Part shown: piece after piece, positions 45,633 to 58,243 of the stretch | Position numbering within the stretch: position 1 is the stretch's first letter | How the letters are laid out: every line of letters begins with the position of its first letter | Origin: Limnanthes douglasii subsp. nivea | Lineage: Eukaryota; Streptophyta; Magnoliopsida; Brassicales; Limnanthaceae | NCBI GenBank assembly: GCA_036936605.1 | Contig: JAUPFV010000002.1 | Span: forward strand, 318,634,893 to 318,698,892 | Length of the DNA: 64,000 nt | Reading direction: 5' to 3' | Notes under the pieces: model-generated | The model's database searches: none | What the model saw: only the letters and a program-made list of their open reading frames with translations | What the model was told of the DNA's origin: nothing | Translations under genes and position numbers: made by a program

Positions 45633-48600
45633 CAATCAAGGGGGCTACCCCCGGGGTCATTACCCGTTGACGACCCTCGGGAAGCTCCAAACCTTTTGAC
45701 TACCGATGAGGAATGTGAGCAATACCAGTTCGCTGCGGGAAAGTCTTTACGGATCGGGGTATGCCTTTCACCAAACCTAAGGGAACAGCTGTTGACCCTC
45801 CTGTGGAAAAACCTAGACCTGTTCGCATGGTGCTCGGGAGATGTCATTGTGGTACCAGAATCTTTTGCCGTTCACAAACTAACTATCAACCGAAACGTCA
45901 GACCAATTTCCCAAAAGCGTCGGGCCTTTTCCCCGGACAAAGCATACGTTATCTTGCGAGAAGTTGAGAGAATGATCGACGTCGGACACGTCAAGGAAGC
46001 ACGTTACCCGTTGTGGATCTTTAATCCCATTTTGGTCAAAAAGAAAAATGGGAAATGGAGAATGTGTGTGGATTTTACCGACCTTAACCGAGCATGCCCG
46101 AAAGATCCTTTCCCGATGCCAAGAATCGACCAACTAGTAGATTCGACATCGGGTAACAAATTACTGTCGTTTATGGATGCGTACACCGGGTACAATCAGA
46201 TCAAATTACACGCCGCGGATCAAGAGAGTACCATATTCATCACGGGCCAGGGATTATATTGTTACAAAGTAATGCCTTTTGGGCTGAAAAATGCTGGCGC
46301 AACATACCAAAGACTCGTAAACAAAACATTCGAGGGTCAGATCGGGAGAAATATGGAGGTGTACATCGACGATATGTTGGTAAAGAGCAGCGCGAACGCA
46401 ACCCACCTCGTCGACTTTGGGGAAACCTTTGACAACCTGCGCGGGATAAATCTCAAACTCAACCCAGAGAAGTGTTCTTTCGGAGTCCGATCAGGAAAGT
46501 TCCTAGGTTTCTTCGTCAGTGAAAAAGGGATTAAAGCAGATCCTGCACAACTACGAGCTCTCACCGATATGACTCCACCCCGGAGCATCAAGGAAGTACA
46601 AATCTCGACGGGGCGTCTGGCTGCCCTAAATCGATTTATTTCCCGCTCCTTTGACAAATGCGCTCCCTTTTTTCAGGTCTTGAGACAAGCCAAAATTTTT
46701 ACATGGACCTCTGAATGTGACGAGGCGTTCTTAGGAATCAAAAGATACATGTTGTCCCCGAACCTTCTGACAAAGCCCGCAGCGGGCGAGACACTTTTCC
46801 TTTACGTCGCGGTTACAGACTTTGCGGTCAGTGCGGCTCTAATTAGTGAATTAGGACCGGCTCCTACAGCGGTCTACTTTGTGAGCAAAAGCTTACTAGA
46901 TGCGGAAACTCGGTATTTAAAGTTGGAAAAGTTGGCACTCGCCCTGGTAACCGCAGCGCGGAAAATGCGCCCGTATTTTCAGGCTCACCCTATCGTGGTC
47001 CGAACATCATTCCCCCTCAAGTACATTTTTCAGCGGCCAGACATGTCCGGGAGAATGTCCAAATGGTCCGTGGAGCTCGGGGATTTTGACATCGACTTCG
47101 AACCTCGAACAGCTATCAAAGGCCAGGTTTTGGCTGATTTTTTAGTAGAGTTCCACTCCGAACGACCCAATCGGGAGATGCCCCCACAAGAAGCTACTCT
47201 GGGCGAATGGGTTGTCCGAACTGACGGAGGAGCAAACGCTGGTGGCTGCGGAGCAGGAATACAGATCACCACCCCTTCGGGCATTAGCATGCTCCAAGCT
47301 GTCCGATTTGATTTCCATACTTCAAACAACGAAGCAGAATACGAGGCTGCTTTGGCAGGACTGCGGTTAGCACAGGTGTGCGGGGCAAGGCAAATACACT
47401 TCATCAGCGATTCGCAACTTTTGATAAATCAAGCTTCGGGGAGGGCGGAGGCTCGGAAGGAACATTTGGTACAATACCTAGCAGCACTCCGGGTTCTGGC
47501 TGCTTCATTTGACAAAGTCACCTATGAACACATCCCGAGAAGCAAAAACACAGCCGCGGATTCTTTGGCAACAATTTCCTGCTCTAGCAACTACCCTTGG
47601 GTGACGGAACAAGAAACCCCGTCTATTATCAAACGTCGTGAGTTAGACAATCGACCTGAAATCGCATGTCAGATCTCTTCGGTAGCAAACTCGGATTGGC
47701 GGCGGGACATTATTGCATTTCTAGCTGAGGGTCGGCTCCCCTTGGACAGCGCTTCAACCCGGAAAGTACGCAACAAAGCTCGGGGATACGTCCTTTTAGG
47801 GGATGTATTATACAATAAGTCTTTCAGTCGTCCACTATTTCGGTGCTTGGGATTTAACGAGTCGCAAATAATTGTGTCCGAACTGCATGATGGTGAGGGC
47901 GCAGCGCATTGCGGGTACAAGGCCCTAATAAGGCGAATTCTCCTCGCAGGGTTCTATTGGCCGACGATAGCAGCAGACGCGCGGCTCATAGTCAAAACCT
48001 GCGACACATGTCAAAGGTTCGGCAACGCAATAAACGTCCCCGCAACTGCCCTATAATCCATATCAGAGGGGCTACCCTTTGACCGGTGGGGAATCGACCT
48101 CGTCGGACCATTACCGATGGCGTCGGGAGGAAGGCATACGATCGTTGTGGCAGTAGATTATTTCTCCAAATGGGTCGAAGCCGAACCCTTGTCCGCCACT
48201 AAGACCAAAGATATTATCAAATTTATTTGGGCAAACATATGTTGCCGGTTCGGGGTACCCTAGAGGCTGACTATGGATAATGGACCGCAGTTCGACAGTG
48301 GAGAAATGAGAGCATTTTCCACCACCCATAAGATCCGGCAATGCTTCTCAGCTCCTTTCCATCCTCAAGCAAACGGGCAAGTCGAAGTAACAAACCGAAC
48401 CATTTTGGAGGGCCTCAGAAAAAATCTCAAGGGAAAAGCCGGAAAATGGCCTGATTACTTACAAGAGGTACTATGGGCTTACCGAACCACACCCCGAACA
48501 ACTACCCAAGAGTCGCCTTACGCTTTAGTATATGGTATGGACACGGTCACCCCCGCGGAATCAATTTTTCCATCTTTCAGGGTCGGTACTTACGCGAAAG

Positions 48601-48932
48601 AAGCGAACGACGATTCCCGACGGCTCGAACTTGACCTCATAGAAGAGAAGCGCAACCGGGCCCAGTTGAACTCTTTGTACTATCAGACCCTGATGAGAAG
48701 TCGGTATGCTTCTAAAGTCCGCCGTCGGGAGTTCAAGGTTGGAGACAAGGTTCTCAGGCGCGTCTTTCTCCACACCAAAGATAAAAGCCTCGGTAAGCTC
48801 GCCCCGAATTGGGAAGGACCCTACGAAGTTGTTGAGAAAATCAAGAACGGGACATACCGCCTGCGGAATAAGCTCGGACATCTTTTGAGGCTACCATGGA
48901 ATATCGAACACTTGAAATTGTATTTAGAATAG
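45633..48932 (+). pseudogene. Element D pol with two nonsense codons in integrase
   Basis: Same frame as protease. RT has KWRMCVDFTDLNRACPKDPF and YIDDMLVKS (near 46363). Gypsy RNase H follows, then the archaeal-type RNase H (VVRTDGGANAGGCGAG, SNNEAEYEAALAG, SDSQLLINQA), then the integrase zinc-binding part (LHDGEGAAHCGYKALIRRIL, KTCDTCQRFGN). TAA at 48054-48056 and TAG at 48261-48263 interrupt integrase; the remainder (48273-48932) keeps TMDNGPQFDS, ANGQVEVTN and a C-terminal PWNIEHLKLYLE. Only these two in-frame stops separate it from a full pol frame of about 1,100 codons. Confidence 0.88.
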
Positions 48933-49157
48933 TAGCAAACTTGTATTTCAATTTGTATTTTACCTTTTGTCTTGAATTGTATTGGTCGGGGATGCACTCT
49001 TTCCTACCTCGGTGGCGCGAGGAGGTTTTAACGAGGCATCATAAACACCCGACCACCCGATTACATTAATCAAACGTTTTTGCCTTCCAAATATTAAAGT
49101 GTTATGACCTTGACCAGCTGACGAGTTGGACAACGTTTGTTCATATTAATATTAATG
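48933..49157 (+). other. Element D spacer after integrase
   Basis: Non-coding. Contains cctcggtggcgcgaggaggttttaacgag, split similarity to the gccaccagggtaggaa area after integrase in A-C. No CCTTGG/CCAAGG motif seen. Confidence 0.5.
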
Positions 49158-49509
49158 GATCTACATATATGATCTTCCCGACCCTTTGGGAGAATTTTCG
49201 ATACCCCATCGATCTACAGAACCTACATGGGTTTTTCAGTCTTCTGATCTACATATATGTTCTTCCCGACCCTTTGGGAGAATTTTCGATACCCCATCGA
49301 TCTACAGAACCTACATAGGTTTTTCAGTCTGCTGATCTACATATATGTTCTTCCCGACCCTTTGGGATAATTTTCGATACCCCATCGATCTACAGAACCT
49401 ACATGGGTTTTTCAGTCTTCTGATCTACATACATGTTCTTTCCGACCTTTTGGGAGAATTTTCGATGTCCTATCGATCTATAGAACCTAAATGGATTTTT
49501 CAGTTTTTG
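49158..49509 (+). repeat. 88-bp tandem repeat, four copies, in element D
   Basis: Units begin gatctacatatatg at 49158, 49246, 49334 and 49422, exactly 88 bases apart. The last is more diverged and shades off near 49509. Tandem repeats between integrase and 3' LTR are known from Tat elements such as Retand. Confidence 0.9.
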
Positions 49510-49674
49510 TAGGTTCCCGAACGACTCTGTAGGTCCCGAACTACTTTGCAATTCACCATAGCAGACCCTATCAGGATTTTCCAATCTTATTTAACTTAGA
49601 ATCTTTTAATCATTTAGTTACTACATCATACAGATCACAATTTATGAAGGGATATAACCGCGAACATCAATATA

Positions 49675-51693
49675 TTAAAAGGGGACCCCGTAGCCCCCAA
49701 AGCAAGGGGGAATCTCCACAAGGTCCACCGGTGGAATACTATTCGCACCATCATCATGATCGGACAGCTTCAGACCTTTGGAGCCAACCCCCGTGCCGTC
49801 ACTCGGTTTGCTCTCTACCTTTGAGTGCTTGGACTTTTTTGCTTTAGTCTCATCCACATCAGCACGAGCCTTCCTTTTTAAGCACGGGCGCCGGGTCATG
49901 ACTAGCCTCTGCCCCTTCCGTCGCGGGTGCCTCTTCCCGAACTAGATCGCCAGCAACCACAACCGCATCTTCCTCCCCCTCATCATCCGGCTTCGGACGC
50001 TTGCTAGGCGCCTTGTTGCGTTTGGGAAAGTATAGCTGCGACCCAGGGGCGCCGGTTTTCGCAATAACATCCTCCAAGGGAGGGGGCTGTCGAAGCTGCT
50101 CGATAGTAAGAGGGTCGGACGAGCAACACCAGAGGTTACTCATGATTAAGTTTGTGTCAATGAAGGTCCGATGCATAGCCCGACCCCAGTGCGCCCGAGA
50201 ATAAGCTTCAGGACCCTGAACGTAACCCCATCGGCTTTGCAGTAGTCCTTTTTCAGACCTTGCAACCATTCCTTCGACACTACACGAAGAATCGATTAAT
50301 AATAATAATAATATGTATATATATAGCACATATAGAGAGATCGGAGCAGTACCATCATGAATCCAGGTGCGGAGAAGTTGCCTCTTATTCTGTGGGGAGT
50401 AAGGAAGACCGTTCTCCCAACACCCGCTCAGGAATACGAACCGATGCTTCCATCCTTTGTCCCCCTCCAGGAAGTCGTTAACCACCTTCCACTTATTCCC
50501 CAAGGAAGAGTAGAAGAACGAGGACTTTGGCGACTTGGATAGACCCGACACAGCAATATACTCCTCCATAGGCATAACCCGACCAGAAAGACGGGAAGCC
50601 ATTATACAGGACATTAGAGTGTACCAGCCGTTCGGCGTCAACTGCGATGGGCAGATCTGAAGGGTTCGGAAGTAAAGCGATATCTCAGGGTCTAAGAGGA
50701 AGCGCAGCCCCCAGTTGAACAGCTCGGTAAATATCACGATCTCCCTAGATCGGACATGAACGGGGGTCTCCCGGGGAACCGAACGCTGACACATTCGGGA
50801 ATTCCCCATCGGATCAGCAGATCCTTATAGTCCGACTCTGGGAAATAGAGGTATTTCCCCTCATAAAGAGAAACAACATCCTTCGTTTTAAGCCAACTGA
50901 AGTAGGGAGTGGTGATGGCGGCCTCAACTTCTGCGGGCAGAGGCTCATCCGGAGGATTGGCAGAATTACCAACAGCGGCAACGCATATCTCTGTGGGCGC
51001 GATATCCACCTCTGACTCCCCAGCATCGGGATTCGGGGCCTGGTCAGAGCTCCGGGCAGTAGCGATGTTTGGGTCCGATGCACGAACCCGAGAAGTTGAA
51101 GGCTCAACCGCATTTATTGTCTGAGCCCGAAGCGCTGCCTCCAGTTCCTCTAGCGTCATATGACGTTTAGGCAAACCTAGAAAAGTTACCGCAGTATTAG
51201 TACCGGTCCGATGCCCTCGAATTGAGGGAGTAAGCTGAACCATTTCAAGAGTGTTACCTCCCGCGGGAGACGAAGGAGGACTGCTTTCTCCCATAGTCAA
51301 GAACTTGATTTTCCGAATGCGTCGGGGAAGGGACGGAGATGGAGAAACTCACGAAGTAACCGGTATTAGGGACGGATTTTTTGACCGAACTGCAAGGGAA
51401 TCAGAGGAACTACTGCTGGAAGAAAGGATTACAGTTTCAGGAGAAAGACTAATCCCGGGCGATAAAGAAACAAGAGGATCGGGTAGAAGGAAAGACTCAG
51501 CGGGGATCGGGGTAGCTAAGACATGGTCGTGAGGAAGCGGTGCGGGAGTAAAAGGCTTGGAGTTAGACCCCCAGATTAATCCGGCGCGACGGTATTCTTC
51601 GGCTCGGTCTCCGATGCTAGACCACTCTTCAAAACTCCACTCAGGCTTTTTCTTCTTCTTTGCGGGTGTTTGCTTCGGGAATTTTGGTTTCAT
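49675..51693 (-). pseudogene. Element D antisense gene (PF04195-like), broken
   Basis: ATG at 51693 (MKPKFPKQTPAKKKKKPEWS). Pieces lie in 51693-51349, 51300-50734 and 50809-49859, in shifting frames. The conserved block reads REIVIFTELFNWGLRFLLDP, CPSQLTPNGWYTLMSCIMAS, RLSGRVMPMEEYIAV, clearly related to A-C. An intron at 50352-50280 (GTACTG...GTGTAG) sits where A-C have theirs and joins to VSKEWLQG, matching PKEFGDY of B. A frameshift follows. Later RAHWGRAMHRTFIDTNL and KAPSKRPK align with exon 2 of B. The long coiled coil of A-C is missing. Directly antisense to the element. Confidence 0.78.
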
Positions 51694-51808
51694 AAAACAA
51701 GCATCCCAGATCTAAATCAGGTCTGATAAGCACTATCTCTCTCTAGAAACGGTCTGACAGCACTTTCTCTCTCTAGAATGCCTCTGAGAGAGATTAAGGA
51801 TCGAGGGG

Positions 51809-51929
51809 TATTTATAGGCGAGGATGAATGATCGGAGGATACCAATCGACAAAATCATAGCGGGAAGACGAAGAGTCTCCCTAAGAGCCTAGTCTGGAAA
51901 AGACGCACCCCTAGGGCTGGCGACACGTG
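51809..51929 (-). promoter_or_regulatory. Promoter-like block of element D's antisense gene
   Basis: On the minus strand TATAAATA lies at 51816-51809, about 116 bases before the ATG at 51693, and a G-box CACGTG at 51924-51929 lies upstream of it. Arrangement as in B and C, although the sequence in between is unrelated to the eye. Confidence 0.55.
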
Positions 51930-52281
51930 TTGATCACCTTCTGACGAAGGCCTACCTAAGCAGCCCTCTATGAACCAATTGACGCTATGGGCCTCCGCCG
52001 CCATGACCTCTAAGAAAAATCGGCCCAACACAGAAAGGCCCAGGATAAAAGCCCAAAAGGAGGTGGAAACCGACCCAACTCATGGCCAAGAACGTCAGGA
52101 AAGAAAGATTTTGTAACCTGAATATTGCCTGAAGGGACAGATCTGGTTATAAAGCGTCGGGACACAACCGAAGCGAAAGGGGAAAGATTAACTCGCCTAA
52201 AGATAGGTCGGAATCCGAGGCGCAGGAAGACGCAGACGACCAGCATGGGTTCGGCAATGAGTCTCCGCTCCCGATACTCCC

Positions 52282-52297
52282 GAAGACTAGGGGCTAC
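52282..52297 (+). other. Polypurine tract of element D
   Basis: gaagactaggggctac directly before the 3' LTR, only partly purine. Confidence 0.6.
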
Positions 52298-52627
52298 TGA
52301 TAAGGGAGGAATTTACCTATGTAATTGATAAGGGCCTAATTGTGATTAAAGGCTTTTTTGTGTAATAATTAAGGAATTTAGGGTCTCTTAGGGACCAATG
52401 TGCAAACATAGAATTAACTTAGGGGCGTCATTAAATATATGGTCACCCCACTAAGGCCTCAAACAGGGCCCACCTTATTTTAATATAAAAGGTGACCCAC
52501 TTGTTTGGTAAAGGGGACACTTTTTCGATTATTCTAATATATTCCCTTTCTCTCTCTAGACTTTCTCCCTCTAGTCACATCTGACACAAGATCCAAAATA
52601 TTTTCCTAATCTATTATTAACTCATCA
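52298..52627 (+). repeat. 3' LTR of element D
   Basis: 330 bp, followed by AGCTC at 52628-52632. Confidence 0.92.
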
Positions 52628-52632
52628 AGCTC

Positions 52633-54670
52633 GATTTTTCATTCTCTTGTACGTGGCTAAGAAAATGATATTGGCTGAGCTTCCAGTATCCACCAAACTT
52701 CGTCTTATGTCGTTGCCCCCAATAGATGCCCCTATGACAACAGTATCTTCATGAGGGCCAACTATATCTCTTAAATCATCTTCATCAAAGACAATGAAAG
52801 GGAATGGAATTTTTGATTGATAGGAAGTCATGCCTCCTTCTAGTTGGGTGGCCAAAGTATGAACATGCCTCTTCCTCGAAGAAGTAGTAGGAGTTGTCAT
52901 AGTATCTCCTCCGAAAATTGTCAGTGACTCAAAAAACCTGATGAGCCCGGAGACCGTTCTAGAAGATTCCTCAATTGTGCCCACTCTATTCCGTGTTGGA
53001 TCAAGATCCAAGTATTCAGACTCCACATCAAACCTCTCAATTATAACCATGGCTCCATCCGGAGCAGCACTACTTGGACCAACCCGGTGAGTATTATCAG
53101 GCCTGTTACCTCCTCTTCTTTTGACATAAGCCCCCAGTTTTCCCCTTTCAATCAAATTTTGAACTTCTTGCTTCAAAGCTATACAATCATCAGTGGTATG
53201 GCCAATATCATTGTGATATTGGAAGAAAAAATTATTACGATGTTCTCTAGGAGATTGGAGTGTGGCCGGTCTTCTATAGTGCACTTCTTCCTTTGTTTTA
53301 TCATAAATGATGGCCACACTTTCTCTCAATTCTGCGAACCACTCCGGTTGGACCCAAGGCCCTCTCTTGTTTCTGGATTGCTGACTCTGAGCAGGAGCAG
53401 CTGGCTGAGACTGAGATTTGGCCCTACCATGCCCCTGTCCGGTCTCCTTTGCCTTGTTCCCGGACTGATTCTGATTGGGATTTAGTGTCACCGGGGTAGA
53501 CCTCACCTGCATGTGCACCCTGGTTTTCTTTGTTTCATCAACGTTGATCTGTTTTCCAACCTGATTCAGTAACCCTCCCCAAGTCATGGCCTTCTTTCTG
53601 GTCACTGAATCAGCCAAATTACCAGGGTTCAAGCCCTGTCTTAAGGATGCTATTGCCACTTGCTCGAAGCAATCAGCCAACCCATTCTTGGTGTTCACAA
53701 AACGACTTATATATTCCTTTAAGGATTCATTTGGCTCACGGGCACAATGGATTATTGTATCTACATTTCCCTTTAGTTCTTTACTCCCAACGAACTGCCT
53801 TCGAAGGGCCACCCAAAAGGTATCGAAATTCTTGATACAACCTTGTGGTAGGTTGTTATACCACTTTAGAGCACTCCCCGTAAATGATTGGGAGAATGCT
53901 CTGCAAAGTAGCTTATCATCGTCATCAAAGTTCATCATAAAGTTTTTAAATTGTTCCAAATGGTTGTCCGAAGCAGTACTGCCATCGTACTTTTCCATTT
54001 TGGTGCTGTCAAACCTCTTAGGGAGGTTTTCGGACAGAATTTTGGAAGATAATGGAGATTGCCTCCAATTTCTGCCACGACTGAACACAGTATCCTCATT
54101 GGGAGTAGCAAAGATGCCTGGTTCATCATGGAAAGCGAAAGGATCCATCAACATCCGGTCCACATGCCTCCGGCTATGAGATGACCCTTTACCAATATTC
54201 TTCTTCATCTTTCCATGTCTATCCCTTTTCCTTGAGTACTTTTTGATCTGTTTTTGCTTCTTTTTAGTTCGACCCTCATCACTTCTAGAGGATAAGGATT
54301 CTTCAACTCCCTCATCATCCGAAGAGCTATCAGACGACTCTGAGCCTGAGTCAGAACTCTCCACCGGCTTAGACTGGTGAGATTTTTTAAAGCTGGCATG
54401 AGTCTTTTTTATACTCACATGAGTCTTTGAAGGCTCATGCTCTCTGGGGTTATCGGTGTGATGAGCAACCGACGCTTTTGACTTTTCTTTCATGCCCATC
54501 TTAGCCTTTTCTGCCCTCAGAGCTTCTATTTCACCCTTTAATCTATCGCGCTCTTCAATAGTGTACTCATCATTTCACCCACCACTTCGAGCAAAGCTGG
54601 TGGTACTTCCGGGGCGTCCAGATTCATTCGGACTGACTTTTCTTGCTGGTTTCGAATGCTTGATTCAGGT
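52633..54670 (-). pseudogene. Element C gag and N-terminal half of protease
   Basis: 54499-52625 is open for 624 residues: Lys/Ser-rich part, gag core (KRFDSTKMEKYDGSTASDNH), knuckle-like region where the first Cys is Phe (FFQYHNDIGHTTDDC), and protease VDTGSSANII up to element D's duplication. Upstream, one base missing near 54575 breaks the N-terminal frame that in A reads VVGENDEYTIEERDRL. The ATG region near 54670 is also altered (cctcctccc rather than the ATG of A). Confidence 0.85.
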
Positions 54671-54678
54671 ACCTTCTC

Positions 54679-54696
54679 CTCCCACTGTGGTCGCCA
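54679..54696 (-). other. Primer binding site of element C
   Basis: Element strand TGGCGACCACAGTGGGAG, three bases after the 5' LTR. Confidence 0.8.
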
Positions 54697-54699
54697 ATT

Positions 54700-55106
54700 T
54701 GGTGTGGTTAATTATCGTTTGAGGTTAAATTTGTAATTTGTCTGGAGGTTTGTGGAAGTGTGTGGGTGTTTTATATTTAGAGTAGAATGTAAAGGGAGAA
54801 TTAAGCACCCTGGTTGTATTTAATTTTGATTACCCACATTTAATGCAGGTGGTTGGGTATTTATACCCTTACATTTGGGCCTTATGGGTTTTCGGGTCAT
54901 GTTTAATGGACTCGGGTTAGGTTTAAAGACCCATGAGCTCTAAGTAGGAGAGCAAGTAGCTTAGTCATGGAGTATTTAGGTTTTTTAGTACTTTTGTCAT
55001 AGTTCGAACAGTTCAATAGGCTAAGTGTTCGAAGTGATCTGTCCGGTCCGGAGGTCTTGGTCTGATCTGTCCCTGTCTGGGAAGTAAGCAGAATTCGGAC
55101 TCATCA
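54700..55106 (-). repeat. 5' LTR of element C
   Basis: Plus-strand ends TGGTGTGG and ACTCATCA; then GTTAA at 55107-55111. Confidence 0.92.
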
Positions 55107-55111
55107 GTTAA

Positions 55112-55850
55112 TACACTTCATATTGTTAAATATTTACATGTAGAAAACATGTACAATAACATGTTCAAATATTATGGTTATATATATAGTTAGTTGTCAT
55201 AGTTAAATGTTTTGAACATTTAAGTGTATAAAGCATGTTACATGATGATATTTAGTAAATATTTTCGTAATTTATCTATTAATAGGTTTCATACCATAAC
55301 TTGTCCATGTTGAGTGGCCGATTTATTAATATGCTTCATATTGTTAAACATTTACATGTAAAAAACATTTATTATAACATGTTCAAATATTATGATTATA
55401 TAAACACTTAGTTGTCGTAGTTAAATATTTTGAACATTTGTAAGATGAAATTTAATAAGTATTTTCATAACTTATCTATTAATTGGTTTCATATTATAAA
55501 TTATCCATATTTGGTAACTTTTTTATTAATATGTTTCACATGATTAAACATTTACCTGTAGAAAACATTTACTATGATATGTTCAACCATTGTGATTAAA
55601 TGAACATAAACATTGAGTTAAATGTTTTGAACATTTGCAAATAGAAAACATGTTGCATTATGATATTTACTAAATATTTTCCTAACTTATCTAATAATAG
55701 GTTTCATATTATAACTTCTCCATGTTTAGTAACTTATTTATTAAAACGTTTCACATTTTTAAACATTTATATGTATAAAACATTTTATATAACATGTTTA
55801 AATACTATGTAAACATATAATTATAGGATGACATTTAGTTGTCACTTTAC
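55112..55850. repeat. Satellite-like tandem repeat, 200-218 bp units, about 3.5 copies
   Basis: Landmark cttcatattgttaaacattt recurs near 55116, 55334, 55534 and 55749. Each unit also has gaaaacat, acatgttcaaatattatg, ttgaacattt, tgatatttagtaaatatttt and ttaataggtttcatattata in the same order. Units are about 75-85% alike by eye. The array continues on the other side of element C at 34600-34796. Confidence 0.78.
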
Positions 55851-58243
55851 TTAGTAAAATATTCGGTAAAATTTACCTACGAGGATAAGTATTTAATTTG
55901 TTGTGTATATTTCAGCGTAGAAACTTATATATTCAATCGAATAAAAATTGTCGATGCATATATTATGAGTATTAACAACAAACAATAAAAAAGAAGAGAA
56001 CTCTCAGTGCATCAATACATTAAAGCTTTGGATTTGTTTGTGCACTTCACAATCTTACGTAAAATATATGAGGAAATATATCATTGAGACAATAAAACAA
56101 TACATAAATGCAATCAAATAATTTGTAATTCCAGTATATCAAAGTTTATAAAATAATTATACGATTGACCACTGAAGTTTTCCTTGTTATGACCCGTAGA
56201 CTCATATTATGACTATTATAATTCATACTTAATATAAAAATTGAGATACAAATCTTAACCTTAGATTAGCCAGATTAGTGGTAAGATACAATGTTGTTTT
56301 ACTTACTAGTTACATTTTAAGTTTATTATTATTCTAATATAACAACACGACTGAACACATGTAAAAGAACATACACACACATACAAACTGAATGCAATTG
56401 ATTTCCCGTAACAATCAAACATGATGGATTGTGGAGTATACATGTTTCTATTTGCAAAGTAAAATGTTGAATTTGAAAGAGTGCGTAGACACAAAAAAGA
56501 AGTGCAAATATGTAAAAATGAAGGTATGAATATTCAAAATAACCGTGATGGATAAAGCATGGAAACTCAAGTATCATATGATTTGAGAGGGAAAAAAGAA
56601 ATAAAACAATTGAATACAATTTTAGTTGTTGTAAAGAACTTATGAAAATATTTTAATTATTTTATAAATTAAAACCATTTAGTTATTATAAACTAAACAT
56701 TTAGTCGTTACAATGTGTTAGACTTTATAGCTAAAGTTGGTTATTATTTACTTTATAACAGGTGAAATTATTTACCTCGTGCAATAACATTAAGAGTTAT
56801 GTTGTATCTTGGCATATTTTTTTGGATCTTTCACTTTTAGATCTCATCACGATTCCGTTAGATTTCTCAATCGTTTTAGATTTTCTTACTGTTTTTTGAA
56901 AAACCATATATAATTTTTTTTCTCTAACTTTCTCATGTTTAAGATACTTCGCTTGGAAAAACTACAATTTCTCTATTTCAACTAGATTATATGTCAAATA
57001 ATGAAAAACACGATAGATAAAATAGAAAGATCAAAGTTGAACTTGATTAACAAATAAAATTAAAAATAAGAGTTAACAAAAAAAAAATGAACCAAAAGAG
57101 TATGCAATCCTTTATGTCACACATCTAATGTTGTAAGCGAAGCAATATGCATTTTGTAACCAATAAATATATAAAAAATATATTAATAAAATAAATTAAA
57201 ATGAATATATATCTACCATAACAAAATTCAAAAATAAGGAAATACAAGCATAGACACGAGAGATGAACTTACAGTAAGAAGTAAAAAAGAGTTAACACAT
57301 CTCGATTTTTTTTCAAATCGAGCTTCACAATCGCGTCAATATACATATGTTTTGGACGCAATTTTATAAAAATTATAGATAGATTAAATAGATATTTTAT
57401 GGTGTTGGGGATAATTTCATGCTTGAGATTCACTTGGGCCAAGAAAAGATAACGCAGTTTACTGTTAGACCTGGACACATCCACAAATTCACTCGACACA
57501 CGATAAATGAAGAAACATATCTCTTTTGTAATAATTAATTATAAGTGATATAAAACGTGACATCCCTTTTTAAAATCTGATAGCTAATTTAAAAATAATA
57601 CTAAATCAACTATGATATTTGTTTATATTATTTTTGATTTAGTTAAATAATGAGACTATTTATAATATAGTGGAGTATTTTTTGTGTCTCATTTCGCTTG
57701 ATAGATTGAACATTTGTAGCCCGAAATGAAGAATGGTGATGTTAAGGAGTTTTCTTTCTCTTCCATCACCGGATAACTATTATGGTATCTTTATAATATA
57801 ATATATCGCTCAATTGAGGTTTTAGAGTCAATTTGTAATTTTTTTCATCATTTCCATTGAATTTTTTAAAATTTAATTTGATAGTTAAAGTTCAAATGTT
57901 AGAGAAATAGATTAGAAATTTAGAATTTTATCTAGGGGTAAATAGTTAAAGATGTTAAGGCTATAATTTTTCTTTTGTGTTTAAAAATCGAGCTCAAAAG
58001 ACGAGAGATGCAACAAAATAATATAGAGATATAACATAATCCTAACTTTAACTTGTCAAAATTTAAAAAAAAATAGCTTTCACTTTATACATGTCAAAAT
58101 TGACAATCATTTCTTTCGTACAACTATTCCCAAAGTATTGAAATTTCAAGTAGTAAGTATAAACCAATCAACTATTTTATAATAAACAATTATTTGTAAA
58201 ATATTTAAATTTAAATAAAGTAATTGGTAAGATGGTTGATAAT
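55851..58243. other. AT-rich intergenic DNA, nothing recognised
   Basis: About 2.4 kb. Only short open frames with unconvincing composition. No domain, RNA gene or TIR recognised. Confidence 0.55.

Larger units (their letters stand above)
42677..52627 (+). mobile_element. Element D: second Tat-lineage family, plus orientation (9,951 bp)
   Basis: LTRs 42677-43006 and 52298-52627 (330 bp each, about 10 differences), flanked by AGCTT (42672-42676) and AGCTC (52628-52632), a duplication with one change. Inserted in C's protease coding region in opposite orientation. Order: LTR, PBS, gag, protease, UAG, RT-RH-aRH-INT, 88-bp tandem repeats, antisense gene, PPT, LTR. Codon use is more GC-rich than in A-C. 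Many stops make it non-autonomous. Confidence 0.93.
34802..55106 (-). mobile_element. Element C: Tat-lineage retrotransposon of the A/B group, interrupted by D
   Basis: LTRs 34802-35208 and 54700-55106 (407 bp each), TSD GTTAA at 34797-34801 and 55107-55111. About 23 LTR differences by hand count. D plus its duplication occupies 42677-52632; without it C is about 10.35 kb. Orientation and gene order match A and B. Stops and frameshifts occur in every gene. Confidence 0.93.
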
